NCBI RefSeq assembly: GCF_024600715.1
Contig: NZ_CP102332.1
Span: forward strand, 3,286,001 to 3,350,000
Origin: Streptomyces changanensis
GTDB lineage: Bacteria > Actinomycetota > Actinomycetes > Streptomycetales > Streptomycetaceae
Direction of reading: 5' to 3'
DNA length: 64,000 bases
The notes under the pieces are model-generated. The model saw nothing but the letters and a program-made list of their open reading frames with translations. It was not told the DNA's origin and made no database searches. The translations under genes were made by a program, and so were the position numbers. Every line of letters begins with the position of its first letter. Position 1 is the first letter of the stretch. Positions 23,449-31,947 of the stretch are shown in pieces.

Positions 23449-24992
23449 CGTCCGGTCTCCCGCTTGTCGTCGGCGTAGGAGTGGCGGAAGAGGGCCAGGG
23501 AGGGCGCGCACCGCCCCGACGGGTCGCGCTGGTGGATCTCGTCCAGCACGTCGTAGGCCCAGTTCCTGCCGAGCCTGCGGCTCCACTCGATCGGGCCGAG
23601 GGGGTAGTTCACGCCGAGCCTCATGGCGGTGTCGACGTCCTCCTCGGTGGCGACACCCTTGGCCACGGCCTCGTGGGCCAGGTCGATGAGCCGTGCCACC
23701 GTGCGGGCGACGATCATGCCGGGCACGTCGGCGATGACGCTCACCTTCTTGCCGAGCGCCTGGAAGAGCCCGACGGCCTGCCCGAGCGTCTCGGGGGACG
23801 TGTCCGGACCGGCGGCCAGGGCGACGCGGGTCGCCGTGCGGTAGTCGAGGGCGAGGTCGAAGTAGACGACGTCGCGGAACTCCACGGACGTCTGGCCGTC
23901 GGCCGCGACCAGCTGGCCACCGGTGGGCAGCACCAGCCGGGTGCCCTTGTCCTCGTCCTCCTCGCGGAGGGGTATGCCGGACTCGCGGATCATCTCCAGC
24001 AGCTCGCCGTGCGGTTCGAGGTCGCCCTCGACGACGAGGTGCTCGGGCGGCGGCGCGGCCTCGGCGGTGTGCGGCTCGGGGTGGTGCGCGCCCCCGTCGT
24101 CGTACGTGTACCAGCCGCGGCCGGTCTTGCGGCCCAGCATCCCGGCCTCGACGAGGCGGCGCTGCGCGAGCGACGGCCGGAACCGCGGGTCCTGGAAGAA
24201 CGCCTCCCAGACGGACCGGGTGACGGCCTCGTTCACGTCGTGGCCGATGAGGTCGGTCAGCTCGAAGGCGCCCATGCGGAAGCCGCCCGACTCGCGCAGC
24301 ACGGCGTCGATGGTGGCGGGGTCTGCGGCCTGCTCCTCGTGGACGGCGAACGCCTCCGCGTAGAAGGGGCGGGCGATCCGGTTGACGAGGAAGCCGGGGG
24401 TGTCGGCACAGGCCACGGGGGTCTTGCCCCAGGCACGGGCCGTCTCGTACGCGCGCGTGGCGGAGGTGATGTCGGTGGCGAAGCCGCTGACGACCTCCAC
24501 GAGCGGCAGCAGCGGCGCCGGGTTGAAGAAGTGCATGCCGACGAAGCGGCCGGGGAGGCGCAGCGCGCCGGCGATGGCGGTGACCGAGAGGGAGGAGGTG
24601 TTGGTGGCGAGCAGGCAGCCCTCGTCGACGGTCTCCTCCAGGGCGGCGAAGAGCTCCTGTTTGACGGGGAGGCTCTCCACGATCGCCTCGACGACGAGTG
24701 CCGCGTCGGCCAGCTCGCCGAGGCTGCCGGCGGGTGTCAGCCGCGCCGCGGCGGCGTCCCGCTCCTCCTGGGCCAGCTTGCCCTTCGCGACCAGCCGGTC
24801 CAGCCGCCCGACGACGGCCTCGGCGGCCTGCGCGGCCCTGCCGGGGGCGGCGTCGTACAGGCGGACGGGGTGGCCGGCGACCAGCGCGACCTGTGCGATG
24901 CCCTGGCCCATGGTGCCGGTGCCGACGACGGCGACGGTCCGGTCACGCTCGACGGCGCTCCCGGCCCGGGTGGTGGCCTCTGTGTCGGTCAT
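23445..24992 (-). CDS. paaH: 3-hydroxyacyl-CoA dehydrogenase, PaaH-like
   Basis: A 515-aa enzyme of double-domain length, as in the PaaH/PaaC group. The NAD site is VAVVGTGTMGQGIAQVALVAGHPVRLYD (residues 20-47); catalytic-region motifs are NTSSLSVTAIAGAL and GMHFFNPAPLLPLVEVV, followed by TPGFLVNRIARPFYAEA. A second C-terminal 3HCDH domain (about 415-500) repeats the dimerisation fold. It would oxidise 3-hydroxyadipyl-CoA in phenylacetate degradation or 3-hydroxybutyryl-CoA. ATG 24992 has GGGGAGGA upstream. It is divergent from paaN across a shared operator, and followed by the TetR gene in a 4-nt overlap, which supports a catabolic rather than biosynthetic role. Confidence 0.85.
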   Translation of the reverse strand: MTDTEATTRAGSAVERDRTVAVVGTGTMGQGIAQVALVAGHPVRLYDAAPGRAAQAAEAVVGRLDRLVAKGKLAQEERDAAAARLTPAGSLGELADAALVVEAIVESLPVKQELFAALEETVDEGCLLATNTSSLSVTAIAGALRLPGRFVGMHFFNPAPLLPLVEVVSGFATDITSATRAYETARAWGKTPVACADTPGFLVNRIARPFYAEAFAVHEEQAADPATIDAVLRESGGFRMGAFELTDLIGHDVNEAVTRSVWEAFFQDPRFRPSLAQRRLVEAGMLGRKTGRGWYTYDDGGAHHPEPHTAEAAPPPEHLVVEGDLEPHGELLEMIRESGIPLREEDEDKGTRLVLPTGGQLVAADGQTSVEFRDVVYFDLALDYRTATRVALAAGPDTSPETLGQAVGLFQALGKKVSVIADVPGMIVARTVARLIDLAHEAVAKGVATEEDVDTAMRLGVNYPLGPIEWSRRLGRNWAYDVLDEIHQRDPSGRCAPSLALFRHSYADDKRETGR

Positions 24993-25014
24993 ACCAGTGA
25001 TCCTCCCCGATGCG

Positions 25015-25023
25015 TTGTCCACA
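25015..25023 (+). other. DnaA box
   Basis: TTGTCCACA is an exact preferred Streptomyces DnaA box. It sits 22 bases before the paaH start codon in the divergent paaH/paaN promoter region. Confidence 0.5.
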
Positions 25024-25039
25024 GGTCCGAGAGACCCCC

Positions 25040-25068
25040 TTGTCCCGACCGATCGTTCGGTTACTCTA
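25040..25068. promoter_or_regulatory. Divergent paaH/paaN promoter with embedded TetR operator
   Basis: For paaN, TTGTCC (25040-25045) and TACTCT (25062-25067) are separated by 16 bases. The 18-bp operator CCGACCGATCGTTCGGTT (25045-25062) fills that spacer almost exactly. On the other strand TAGAGT (25068-25063) could be the -10 of the paaH-tetR operon. Binding here would block both directions. Confidence 0.6.
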
Positions 25069-25115
25069 GCTCTGTCCGCCTGTCCCCGCCCAGCTCACCG
25101 AGGAGTTGGTCCGCC

Positions 25116-26810
25116 ATGGCCGCCGCGCAGCTGTCCCCCGCCCACCTGGCCGAGAGGCACCGGCCCACACTCGACCAGGCGCTGGAGGCGATCCGGACGC
25201 GTGCCTACTGGTCCCCGCACCCGGAGCACCCCAAGGCCTACGGGGAGAACGGCTCGCTGAGCGCCGCCGACGGCCTCGCCGCCCACCGCGCCACGCTGGG
25301 GTCCCGCTTCGAGCTGGACCAGCCGGGCACGGACGGCTGGACGGGCGGGGAGGTCTCCCCGTACGGCCCGGCGCTGGGCGTCGAGTACCCGCACGCCGAC
25401 GTGGACGTCCTGCTGCCCGCGATGCGCGCCGGCATGGGCGCCTGGCGGGAGGCGGGCCCGGAGACGCGCGCCCTGGTGTGCCTGGAAATCCTCGCGCGGA
25501 TCAGTGCCCGTACGCACGAATTCGCGCACGCGGTGATGCACACCAGCGGGCAGGCGTTCATGATGGCGTTCCAGGCGGGCGGCCCGCACGCCCAGGACCG
25601 CGGCCTGGAAGCGGTGGCCTACGCGTACGCGGAGCAGAGCCGCACGCCGCGCGACGCCGAGTGGTCCAAGCCGCAGGGCAAGCGGGACCCGCTGCAGCTG
25701 CGCAAGGCGTTCACGCCGGTCGCCCGGGGCATCGCCCTCATGATCGGCTGCAACACCTTCCCCACGTGGAACGGCTACCCCGGCCTCTTCGCCTCCCTCG
25801 CCACGGGCAACGCCGTCCTGGTCAAGCCGCACCCGCGCGCGGTGCTGCCGCTCGCCCTGACGGTGCGGATCGCCCGCGAGGTGCTGGCCGAGGCGGGCTT
25901 CGACCCCAACCTCGTGGCCCTGGCCGCCGAGCGCCCCGGCGAGGGCATCGCCAAGACCCTGGCCGTCCGCCCGGAGATCCGGATCATCGACTACACCGGC
26001 TCCACGTCGTTCGGCGACTGGCTGGAGGAGAACGCCCGCCAGGCCCAGGTGTACACGGAGAAGGCCGGCGTCAACACCGTCGTCGTCGACTCCACCGACG
26101 ACTACCGCGGCATGCTGGCCAACCTCGCCTTCTCGCTCTCCCTGTACAGCGGCCAGATGTGCACCACCCCGCAGAACCTCCTGATCCCCCGCGATGGCAT
26201 CGCCACCGACGCCGGCCACAAGACGTACGACGAGGTCGTCACGGACCTCGCGGCCGCGATGGACGGCCTGCTCGGCGACGACGCCCGGGCGAACGGCCTG
26301 CTGGGCGCGCTGGTCAACCCCGACGTGAAGGCCCGCCTGGAGGCGGCCGCCGGGCTCGGCGAGGTGGCGCTGGCCTCTCGCGAGGTCACCCACCCGGACT
26401 TCCCCGACGCCGTGGTCCGCACGCCGCTCGTGGTGAAGCTCGACGGGTCCAAGCCGGACGCGGAGGCCGCCTACATGTCGGAGTGCTTCGGCCCGGTCTC
26501 GTTCGCCGTGTCGGTGGACTCGACCACCGACGCGCTGGAGCTGCTGCGCCGTACCGTCCGCGAGAAGGGCGCCATGACGGTCGGGGCGTACACGACCTCG
26601 AGGGAGGTGGAGCGGGCGGTCGAGGAGGTGTGCCTGGAGGAGTCGGCGCAGCTGTCGCTGAACCTCACGGGCGGCGTCTACGTCAACCAGACCGCGGCGT
26701 TCTCCGACTTCCACGGCTCCGGCGGCAACCCGGCCGCCAACGCCGCCCTGTGCGACAGCGCCTTCGTCGCGAACCGCTTCCGGGTGGTGGAGGTCCGCCG
26801 CCCGGCGTGA
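25116..26810 (+). CDS. paaN: PaaN, aldehyde-dehydrogenase-like phenylacetate degradation protein
   Basis: A 564-aa ALDH-superfamily protein of the PaaN type. It has the N-terminal YWSPHPEHPKAYGE segment, NTFPTWNGYPGLFASLATGNAVLVKPHP (the ALDH cofactor region), the catalytic-cysteine stretch SGQMCTTPQN, and the C-terminal NQTAAFSDFHGSGGNPAANA. It lacks the MaoC-like hydratase domain found in PaaZ. The family is thought to oxidise the ring-opened semialdehyde in phenylacetate catabolism. ATG 25116 is preceded by GAGGAG. Expression should follow the TetR operator 50 bases upstream. It stands alone, with the paaABCDE operon 3 kb away across an unrelated operon. Confidence 0.9.
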   Translation: MAAAQLSPAHLAERHRPTLDQALEAIRTRAYWSPHPEHPKAYGENGSLSAADGLAAHRATLGSRFELDQPGTDGWTGGEVSPYGPALGVEYPHADVDVLLPAMRAGMGAWREAGPETRALVCLEILARISARTHEFAHAVMHTSGQAFMMAFQAGGPHAQDRGLEAVAYAYAEQSRTPRDAEWSKPQGKRDPLQLRKAFTPVARGIALMIGCNTFPTWNGYPGLFASLATGNAVLVKPHPRAVLPLALTVRIAREVLAEAGFDPNLVALAAERPGEGIAKTLAVRPEIRIIDYTGSTSFGDWLEENARQAQVYTEKAGVNTVVVDSTDDYRGMLANLAFSLSLYSGQMCTTPQNLLIPRDGIATDAGHKTYDEVVTDLAAAMDGLLGDDARANGLLGALVNPDVKARLEAAAGLGEVALASREVTHPDFPDAVVRTPLVVKLDGSKPDAEAAYMSECFGPVSFAVSVDSTTDALELLRRTVREKGAMTVGAYTTSREVERAVEEVCLEESAQLSLNLTGGVYVNQTAAFSDFHGSGGNPAANAALCDSAFVANRFRVVEVRRPA

Positions 26811-27021
26811 CCCATCCCCGCCCGGCCTCTGTCGCCTGCGCACCGTCCGGCGTCCCGGGGCTCTCTCCCGGGACGCCGGCCGGCCGGGAGGCCGACCCTC
26901 CCCGGGACGCCGGAGCCACCCCGGCACGCCAGAGCCGCCCCGCGACGCCGGAGCCACCACGTGACGAGCCGCCTCGGCGGCCCACGCCTCCCCGGACCGC
27001 CTCCCCAGACGGGTGGCGGCC

Positions 27022-27690
27022 TCACGCGGGGCCGTCGGTGATCTCCGCGTAGCGCTGGATCCAGGCGTGCATGGCGATCGCCGCGGCGGCGCCGGCGTTG
27101 ATCGAGCGGGTCGAGCCGAACTGGGCGATCGAGCAGACCGTCCGCGCGTGCCGGCGCGCCTCCTCGGTGAGGCCGGGGCCCTCCTGCCCGAACAGCAGCA
27201 CACAGCGGCGGGGGAGCTCCGTCCGCTCCAACGGCACCGCCCCCGGCAGGTTGTCGATGCCGATGATCGGCAGGCCCTCGGCCTCGGCCCACGCCGTGAG
27301 CGACGCCGTGTCGGGGTGGTGGCGGACATGCTGGTAGCGGTCGGTGACCATCGCGCCGCGCCGGTTCCAGCGCCGCCGTCCGACGATGTGGACCTCCTTC
27401 GCCAGGAAGGCGTTGGCGGTCCGGACGACCGAGCCGATGTTGAAGTCGTGGCCCCAGTTCTCGACGGCCACGTGGAAGTCGTGCCGGCGGGTGTCCAGGT
27501 CGGCGACGATCGCCTCACGCGTCCAGTACCGGTACCGGTCGGCGACGTTGCGCCGGTCGCCACCGGCGAGCAGCTCGGGGTCGTACCGCTCGCCCTGCGG
27601 CCACGGCCGGGGGTGCGGTCCGACCCCGACCTCGGGGCCGTAGCCGTCGTCGTACTGGAGGGGGATGTCCGTCGGGGTCTCGCTGCTCAC
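27022..27690 (-). CDS. TrmH/SpoU-family RNA 2'-O-methyltransferase
   Basis: A 222-aa SPOUT methyltransferase. All three knot motifs are visible: NWGHDFNIGSVVRTANAF (motif 1), VLLFGQEGPGLTEEA (motif 2) and SIAQFGSTRSINAGAAAAIAMHAW (motif 3). The first 70 residues are a Tyr/Arg-rich extension without the L30-like substrate-binding domain of many rRNA methylases. It would methylate a ribose of rRNA or tRNA using SAM; the exact target is unknown. GTG 27690 overlaps the stop of the HTTM gene (GTGA), so it is third in an operon of otherwise uncharacterised membrane genes. Confidence 0.88.
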   Translation of the reverse strand: MSSETPTDIPLQYDDGYGPEVGVGPHPRPWPQGERYDPELLAGGDRRNVADRYRYWTREAIVADLDTRRHDFHVAVENWGHDFNIGSVVRTANAFLAKEVHIVGRRRWNRRGAMVTDRYQHVRHHPDTASLTAWAEAEGLPIIGIDNLPGAVPLERTELPRRCVLLFGQEGPGLTEEARRHARTVCSIAQFGSTRSINAGAAAAIAMHAWIQRYAEITDGPA

Positions 27691-29102
27691 CCGACGAGGG
27701 TACGGGTGTCCGGCGCGTCCGGCGCCGGCCGCTTGTCGGCCCGCGGCCCACCGCCGGGGCGCAGCCGCCGTCCCGCCGTGCGGGCCCGCCGCTCCAGCCA
27801 CAGCAGGAAGACCGTCGGCAGGAACACGGCGTCCGCCGCGATCATCGCGAGCGAGAAGAAGGGCAGGCCCAGCAGGACGGCGATCCCGGCGTGCTCCATC
27901 ATCATCACCGCCAGCAGCACGTTCTTGACGCGGCGGTTGAAGAGCGTGAACGGGAAGGCCACCTGCACGATCACCGTGCCGTAGGTGATCAGCATGACGA
28001 CCACCCCGCTGCCCGCCAGGATGTCCGAGAGGGCCGGCCAGGGAGTGAAGTAGTCCAGCTGGAGCGGGTAGTACAGCGCGGTGCCGTCCTGCCAGCGGGA
28101 CCCCTGGATCTTGTACCAGCCGGCCGTCGCGTAGATCAGGCACACCTCGGCCATGATCACGGCGAGGGTGGCGTTGTGCAGCAGGTTCGCGAGGACATCG
28201 AGCAGGGTGCGGGGCTCGCCGGGGGCGAAGCGGCACACCAGCCACCACGCCCCCTGCGCCAGCCACAGCAGCCACAGCAGCGCCATCAGCCACGGTTCGC
28301 CGCTGCGGTCACGGAAGAGCACGACCGCCACGAGACCGAAGCCGAGGAGCGTCCACAGCGCCATCCCCGTGTGGTCGACCCGAGGAGCGGGCTTCCGGGC
28401 CGCCCTGCGGGCGTCCAGCGACCACGCGCGCCCGCAGCGGGTGAGGACGAGGTAGAGCGCCATCAGGTGGATGACGTTGTCGCCGCCGTCGCCCATGAAG
28501 ACGGAGCGGTTCTGCAGCGAGAGCACGCCCACCATGAAGAGGACGGACATCGCACGGGTGCGCCAGCCGACCAGGAGCAGCAGGCTGGAGAGCACGGCGC
28601 CCGCGTAGACGGCCTCGAACCACAGCGCGGAGTCCGACCACATCAGGACGGTGAAGGAGTGGTTGTCCTCGATCAGCCGCCGCGCCATGTCCCAGCTCCA
28701 CGGGCCCCGCGGCCCGTACAGCTCGTGGCGGTGCGGGAACTCGCGCAGGAGGAACAGCAGCCAGGCCGCGGCGAACCCGATGCGGACGACCGCCGTCTGG
28801 TGCGGACCCATCACCGTGCCGGTGACCTTGTGGATGGCGCGCGCGAGCCGGCGGTCCGGCCCTTCGCGGTGCGCCCCGGCCGCGGGGGCACGGCGCGGCG
28901 CGGGCGGCGGGCCGCCGGCCGGACCGTGCGGCGCGGGGACCAGGGGGCGTGGGGAGCGCTCGTCGTCCGCGCGGGGCGCGGGGAGCGCCGGGGAGGCCGG
29001 GGGCGCGGAGGGGTCCTGCGGCGCGGGGACCGGCGCGGGAGCCGGGAGCGGTACGGGCCGCCCGTCAGGGCTGCCGGCGGGCTGGGGGGCGCTGGGGTTC
29101 AC
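27687..29102 (-). CDS. HTTM-domain multi-pass membrane protein
   Basis: A 471-aa membrane protein. After a 90-residue Pro/Ala-rich cytoplasmic leader, about nine to ten hydrophobic helices fill residues 110-440. The segment from HQTAVVRIGFAAAWLLFLLREFP to FPFTLFNRR resembles the HTTM (horizontally transferred transmembrane) domain also found in vitamin-K-dependent gamma-carboxylases. The conserved YATAGWYKIQGSRWQDGTALYYPLQLD stretch lies near residue 335. No carboxylase catalytic domain is fused, so a carboxylation role is only a family association. GTG 29102 overlaps the DUF5819 stop by 4 bases; a methyltransferase follows with the same overlap. Function unknown. Confidence 0.8.
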   Translation of the reverse strand: MNPSAPQPAGSPDGRPVPLPAPAPVPAPQDPSAPPASPALPAPRADDERSPRPLVPAPHGPAGGPPPAPRRAPAAGAHREGPDRRLARAIHKVTGTVMGPHQTAVVRIGFAAAWLLFLLREFPHRHELYGPRGPWSWDMARRLIEDNHSFTVLMWSDSALWFEAVYAGAVLSSLLLLVGWRTRAMSVLFMVGVLSLQNRSVFMGDGGDNVIHLMALYLVLTRCGRAWSLDARRAARKPAPRVDHTGMALWTLLGFGLVAVVLFRDRSGEPWLMALLWLLWLAQGAWWLVCRFAPGEPRTLLDVLANLLHNATLAVIMAEVCLIYATAGWYKIQGSRWQDGTALYYPLQLDYFTPWPALSDILAGSGVVVMLITYGTVIVQVAFPFTLFNRRVKNVLLAVMMMEHAGIAVLLGLPFFSLAMIAADAVFLPTVFLLWLERRARTAGRRLRPGGGPRADKRPAPDAPDTRTLVG

Positions 29103-29824
29103 CGGGCCACCTCCGTCCCGCGGCCGCCGGTGACGCCGCCCGGCAGGTCGGCGGAGGTCACGGTCCACCAGGGCAGGACCCGGCGGAAGGGCCGCGTGTC
29201 CATCTTCTCGTCGCTCCACGGAGGAGCCCCCACGCCGGTGGTGGAGGAGCGTATCTGTATCCGCTCGATCCGTCCGCCCAGCCGGTGGTCCTCCAAGCGG
29301 TCCATAGCGATGCGCCGGATGTAGCGCTCGGAGAGCTCGGCGCGCAGTCCGCTGCCGCGGTCGTCGTCGCCGTGCTGGTTGGCGTAGAAGTCCCAGGCGC
29401 GGCGCAGCTCGTTCTGCTGCGTGTGACTGGGGATCGGGTTCCCCCGAATGGCCGCCCCGTCCTCGCCGGTCAGGTCGATCCACGGGGTGACCCGGCGTCC
29501 GCCGTCGCGCACCACCTCGGCGCGCACGTGCACGGCGATGTTCTGCTGGAGCGGATTGGGGGCGAAGAGCTTCCAGTTCTGCTCGAACTCCGGCATGACC
29601 CAGGCGTCGACCGCCGCGCCGTGCTCCTTGGTCAGGGTGTTCGACGGGGCGACGTGGAGGAACACCACGGCCACGTGGAGGCAGGCGGCGAGGCCGATCA
29701 CCGCGAGTGCGACGGCCGCCGCCACCTGATAGGGCAGGGAGAGACCGGCCATCCCGGCCGGACCTGGCCCTTCGCCGTGGACAGCGTGCCCGGCGCGTTC
29801 CCGCTGCCCGTCGTACGACTCCAT
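29099..29824 (-). CDS. DUF5819-family membrane-anchored protein
   Basis: A 241-aa protein with one N-terminal membrane helix (QVAAAVALAVIGLAACLHVAVVFLHVAP, about residues 33-60) and an external or soluble C-terminal domain. The conserved part has FEQNWKLFAPNPLQQNIAVHVRAEVV, TPWIDLTGEDGAAIRGNP and SERYIRRIAMDRLEDH. This corresponds to the uncharacterised DUF5819 family (name from memory), which I associate with HTTM proteins as partners. It opens the operon DUF5819-HTTM-TrmH and is divergent from paaA; start ATG 29824 has only a weak GGGGCGGG site. It does not belong logically to the phenylacetate genes around it. Confidence 0.75.
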   Translation of the reverse strand: MESYDGQRERAGHAVHGEGPGPAGMAGLSLPYQVAAAVALAVIGLAACLHVAVVFLHVAPSNTLTKEHGAAVDAWVMPEFEQNWKLFAPNPLQQNIAVHVRAEVVRDGGRRVTPWIDLTGEDGAAIRGNPIPSHTQQNELRRAWDFYANQHGDDDRGSGLRAELSERYIRRIAMDRLEDHRLGGRIERIQIRSSTTGVGAPPWSDEKMDTRPFRRVLPWWTVTSADLPGGVTGGRGTEVAR

Positions 29825-29854
29825 CCCGCCCCGTTCCGCGTCACTCCACCGCAG

Positions 29855-29863
29855 TTATCCACA
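29855..29863 (+). other. DnaA box
   Basis: TTATCCACA, the classical DnaA box, lies 3 bases upstream of the TTGACA element proposed for paaA. Confidence 0.5.
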
Positions 29864-29866
29864 GGG

Positions 29867-29925
29867 TTGACACCATACGGGCCGTCGACTCACCATTGAA
29901 GTCATTCAACCGAACGATCGGTCGG
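29867..29925 (+). promoter_or_regulatory. paaA promoter and TetR operator
   Basis: TTGACA (29867-29872) with CACCAT 18 bases downstream (29891-29896) is a possible promoter, with a good -35 and poor -10. The sequence AACCGAACGATCGGTCGG (29908-29925) is the exact reverse complement of the 18-bp operator at 25045-25062. It ends just before the AGGGGG ribosome site of paaA, so it would block initiation or early elongation. Confidence 0.6.
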
Positions 29926-29936
29926 TAGGGGGCTCG

Positions 29937-30926
29937 ATGACGGCAGTGACTGCGGACTCGCAGGAGGCGTACGAGGCGGTGTTCGACGCCGCCGTCGCCG
30001 CGGACGAGCGGATCGAACCACGCGACTGGATGCCGGACGCCTACCGGGCGACGCTGGTCCGGCAGATCGCCCAGCATGCCCACTCCGAGATCATCGGCAT
30101 GCAGCCCGAGGCGAACTGGATCACGCGTGCGCCCTCCCTGCGCCGCAAGGCCATCCTGATGGCCAAGGTGCAGGACGAGGCGGGCCACGGCCTGTACCTC
30201 TACAGCGCCGCGGAGACCCTCGGAGCCAGCCGGGACGAGCTCCTGGACAAGCTCCACTCCGGCCGCCAGAAGTACTCGTCGATCTTCAACTACCCCACGC
30301 TCACCTGGGCCGACGTCGGCGCCATCGGCTGGCTCGTGGACGGCGCCGCGATCACCAACCAGGTGCCGCTGTGCCGCTGCTCCTACGGGCCGTACGCCCG
30401 CGCGATGGTCCGCGTCTGCAAGGAGGAGTCGTTCCACCAGCGCCAGGGGTACGAGGCCCTCCTCGCCCTCTCCCGCGGCACCCCCGCCCAGCACGAGATG
30501 GCGCAGGACGCCGTGAACCGTTGGTGGTGGCCCTCGCTGATGATGTTCGGCCCGCCCGACGACGAGTCGGCGCACTCCGCCCAGTCCATGGCCTGGAAGA
30601 TCAAGCGCCACTCCAACGACGAGCTGCGCCAGCGCTTCGTCGACATCTGCGTGCCGCAGGCCGAGTCCCTCGGCCTCACCCTCCCCGACCCGGACCTCCG
30701 GTGGAACGAGGAGCGCGGCCACTACGACTTCGGCGCCATCGACTGGTCCGAGTTCCGCGAGGTCCTGAAGGGCAACGGCCCGTGCAACGACCAGCGGATC
30801 ACCCAGCGCCGGCGCGCCCACGAAGAGGGCGCGTGGGTGAGGGAGGCGGCGACCGCGTACGCCGAGAAGCACAGTGATCGGACCACGGGCGGCACGTCCG
30901 GGAAGACCGGGGAGGCGACGGCATGA
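29937..30926 (+). CDS. paaA: Phenylacetyl-CoA epoxidase catalytic subunit PaaA
   Basis: A 329-aa di-iron subunit of the ring-1,2-phenylacetyl-CoA epoxidase. It shows [35 protein letters not shown], then the iron-ligand motifs [15 protein letters not shown] (ExxH) and [16 protein letters not shown] (ExxH), spaced as in ferritin-like oxygenases. The enzyme epoxidises the aromatic ring of phenylacetyl-CoA with O2. ATG 29937 follows AGGGGG closely. It is the first gene of paaABCDE, each joined to the next by an overlap or abutting stop and start. Confidence 0.95.
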   Translation: MTAVTADSQEAYEAVFDAAVAADERIEPRDWMPDAYRATLVRQIAQHAHSEIIGMQPEANWITRAPSLRRKAILMAKVQDEAGHGLYLYSAAETLGASRDELLDKLHSGRQKYSSIFNYPTLTWADVGAIGWLVDGAAITNQVPLCRCSYGPYARAMVRVCKEESFHQRQGYEALLALSRGTPAQHEMAQDAVNRWWWPSLMMFGPPDDESAHSAQSMAWKIKRHSNDELRQRFVDICVPQAESLGLTLPDPDLRWNEERGHYDFGAIDWSEFREVLKGNGPCNDQRITQRRRAHEEGAWVREAATAYAEKHSDRTTGGTSGKTGEATA

Positions 30927-31210
30927 CGACGAGCGACTGGCCACTGTGGGAGGTGTTCGTGCGCTCGCGCCGCGGGCTGTCCCACACCCACGCCGGCAGC
31001 CTGCACGCCCCCGACGCCGAGCTGGCCCTGCGCAACGCCCGTGACCTCTACACCCGGCGCAGCGAGGGCGTCTCCGTCTGGGTCGTCCCCTCCACGGCGA
31101 TCACGGCCTCGTCCCCCGACGAGAAGGACTCCTTCTTCGAGCCCGCGGCCGACAAGCCCTACCGGCACCCCACCTTCTACGAGATCCCCGAGGGGGTGCA
31201 GCACCTGTGA
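30923..31210 (+). CDS. paaB: Phenylacetyl-CoA epoxidase subunit PaaB
   Basis: A 95-aa protein, the normal PaaB length. It begins [41 protein letters not shown] and contains [12 protein letters not shown]. It is the small structural subunit that bridges PaaAC heterodimers. ATG 30923 overlaps the paaA stop by 4 bases and the stop overlaps the paaC GTG. Confidence 0.95.
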   Translation: MTTSDWPLWEVFVRSRRGLSHTHAGSLHAPDAELALRNARDLYTRRSEGVSVWVVPSTAITASSPDEKDSFFEPAADKPYRHPTFYEIPEGVQHL

Positions 31211-31947
31211 CGACCACCCTGCACACGGCGGCCCTCGCCCTCGGCGACGACGCCCTGGTGCTCTCGCACCGCCTGGGGGAGTGGGCGGGGCACGCCCCGG
31301 TGCTGGAGGAGGAGGTCGCCCTCGCCAACATCGCCCTCGACCTGCTCGGCCAGGCCCGCGTCCTGCTCTCCCTCGTCGGGGACGAGGACGAGCTCGCCTT
31401 CCTCCGCGAGGAGCGGGCCTTCCGCAACGCCCAACTGGTCGAGCAGCCGAACGGCGACTTCGCCCACACCATCGCCCGCCAGCTGTACTTCTCCACCTAC
31501 CAGCGGCTCCTCTACGGCCGCGTCGCCGCCACCGCGCCCGACACCGGTGACGAGACCCGTGAGACGCTGCGGGGCCTGGCCGCGAAGGCGGTCAAGGAGG
31601 TCGCCTACCACCAGGACCACGCCGAGCAGTGGACGCTCCGCCTCGGTGACGGCACCCAGGAGAGCCACGACCGGATGCAGACGGCGTGTGACGCGCTGTG
31701 GCGGTACACCGGCGAGCTGTTCCAACCCCTCGACGGGCTCGACGTCGACTGGCGGGAGCTGGAGGCCGACTGGCTCACCTCGGTCGCCGCGGTCCTGGAC
31801 CGGGCCACTCTGAGCCTGCCCGAGGGACCCCGCGCCACGGGGTGGACCGCGGGCGCCGGCCGCCAGGGCCTGCACACCGAGCCGTTCGGCCGGATGCTCG
31901 CCGAGATGCAGCACCTGCACCGCAGCCACCCGGGGGCGTCGTGGTGA
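31207..31947 (+). CDS. paaC: Phenylacetyl-CoA epoxidase structural subunit PaaC
   Basis: A 246-aa ferritin-like subunit that pairs with PaaA. Visible motifs are LGDDALVLSHRLGEWAGHAPVLEEEVALANIALDLLGQAR, FRNAQLVEQPNGDFAHTIARQLYFS and KEVAYHQDHAEQWTLRLGDGT. It lacks the complete di-iron ligand set and is non-catalytic in characterised complexes. The start is the GTG at 31207, overlapping the paaB stop; the stop overlaps the paaD GTG. Confidence 0.95.
   Translation: MTTTLHTAALALGDDALVLSHRLGEWAGHAPVLEEEVALANIALDLLGQARVLLSLVGDEDELAFLREERAFRNAQLVEQPNGDFAHTIARQLYFSTYQRLLYGRVAATAPDTGDETRETLRGLAAKAVKEVAYHQDHAEQWTLRLGDGTQESHDRMQTACDALWRYTGELFQPLDGLDVDWRELEADWLTSVAAVLDRATLSLPEGPRATGWTAGAGRQGLHTEPFGRMLAEMQHLHRSHPGASW

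Noticed and set aside
23481..25115. Upstream in-frame extension of paaN by more than 540 codons
   Set aside because: It lies antisense to paaH and crosses the divergent promoter and operator; the family N-terminus and ribosome site fit ATG 25116.
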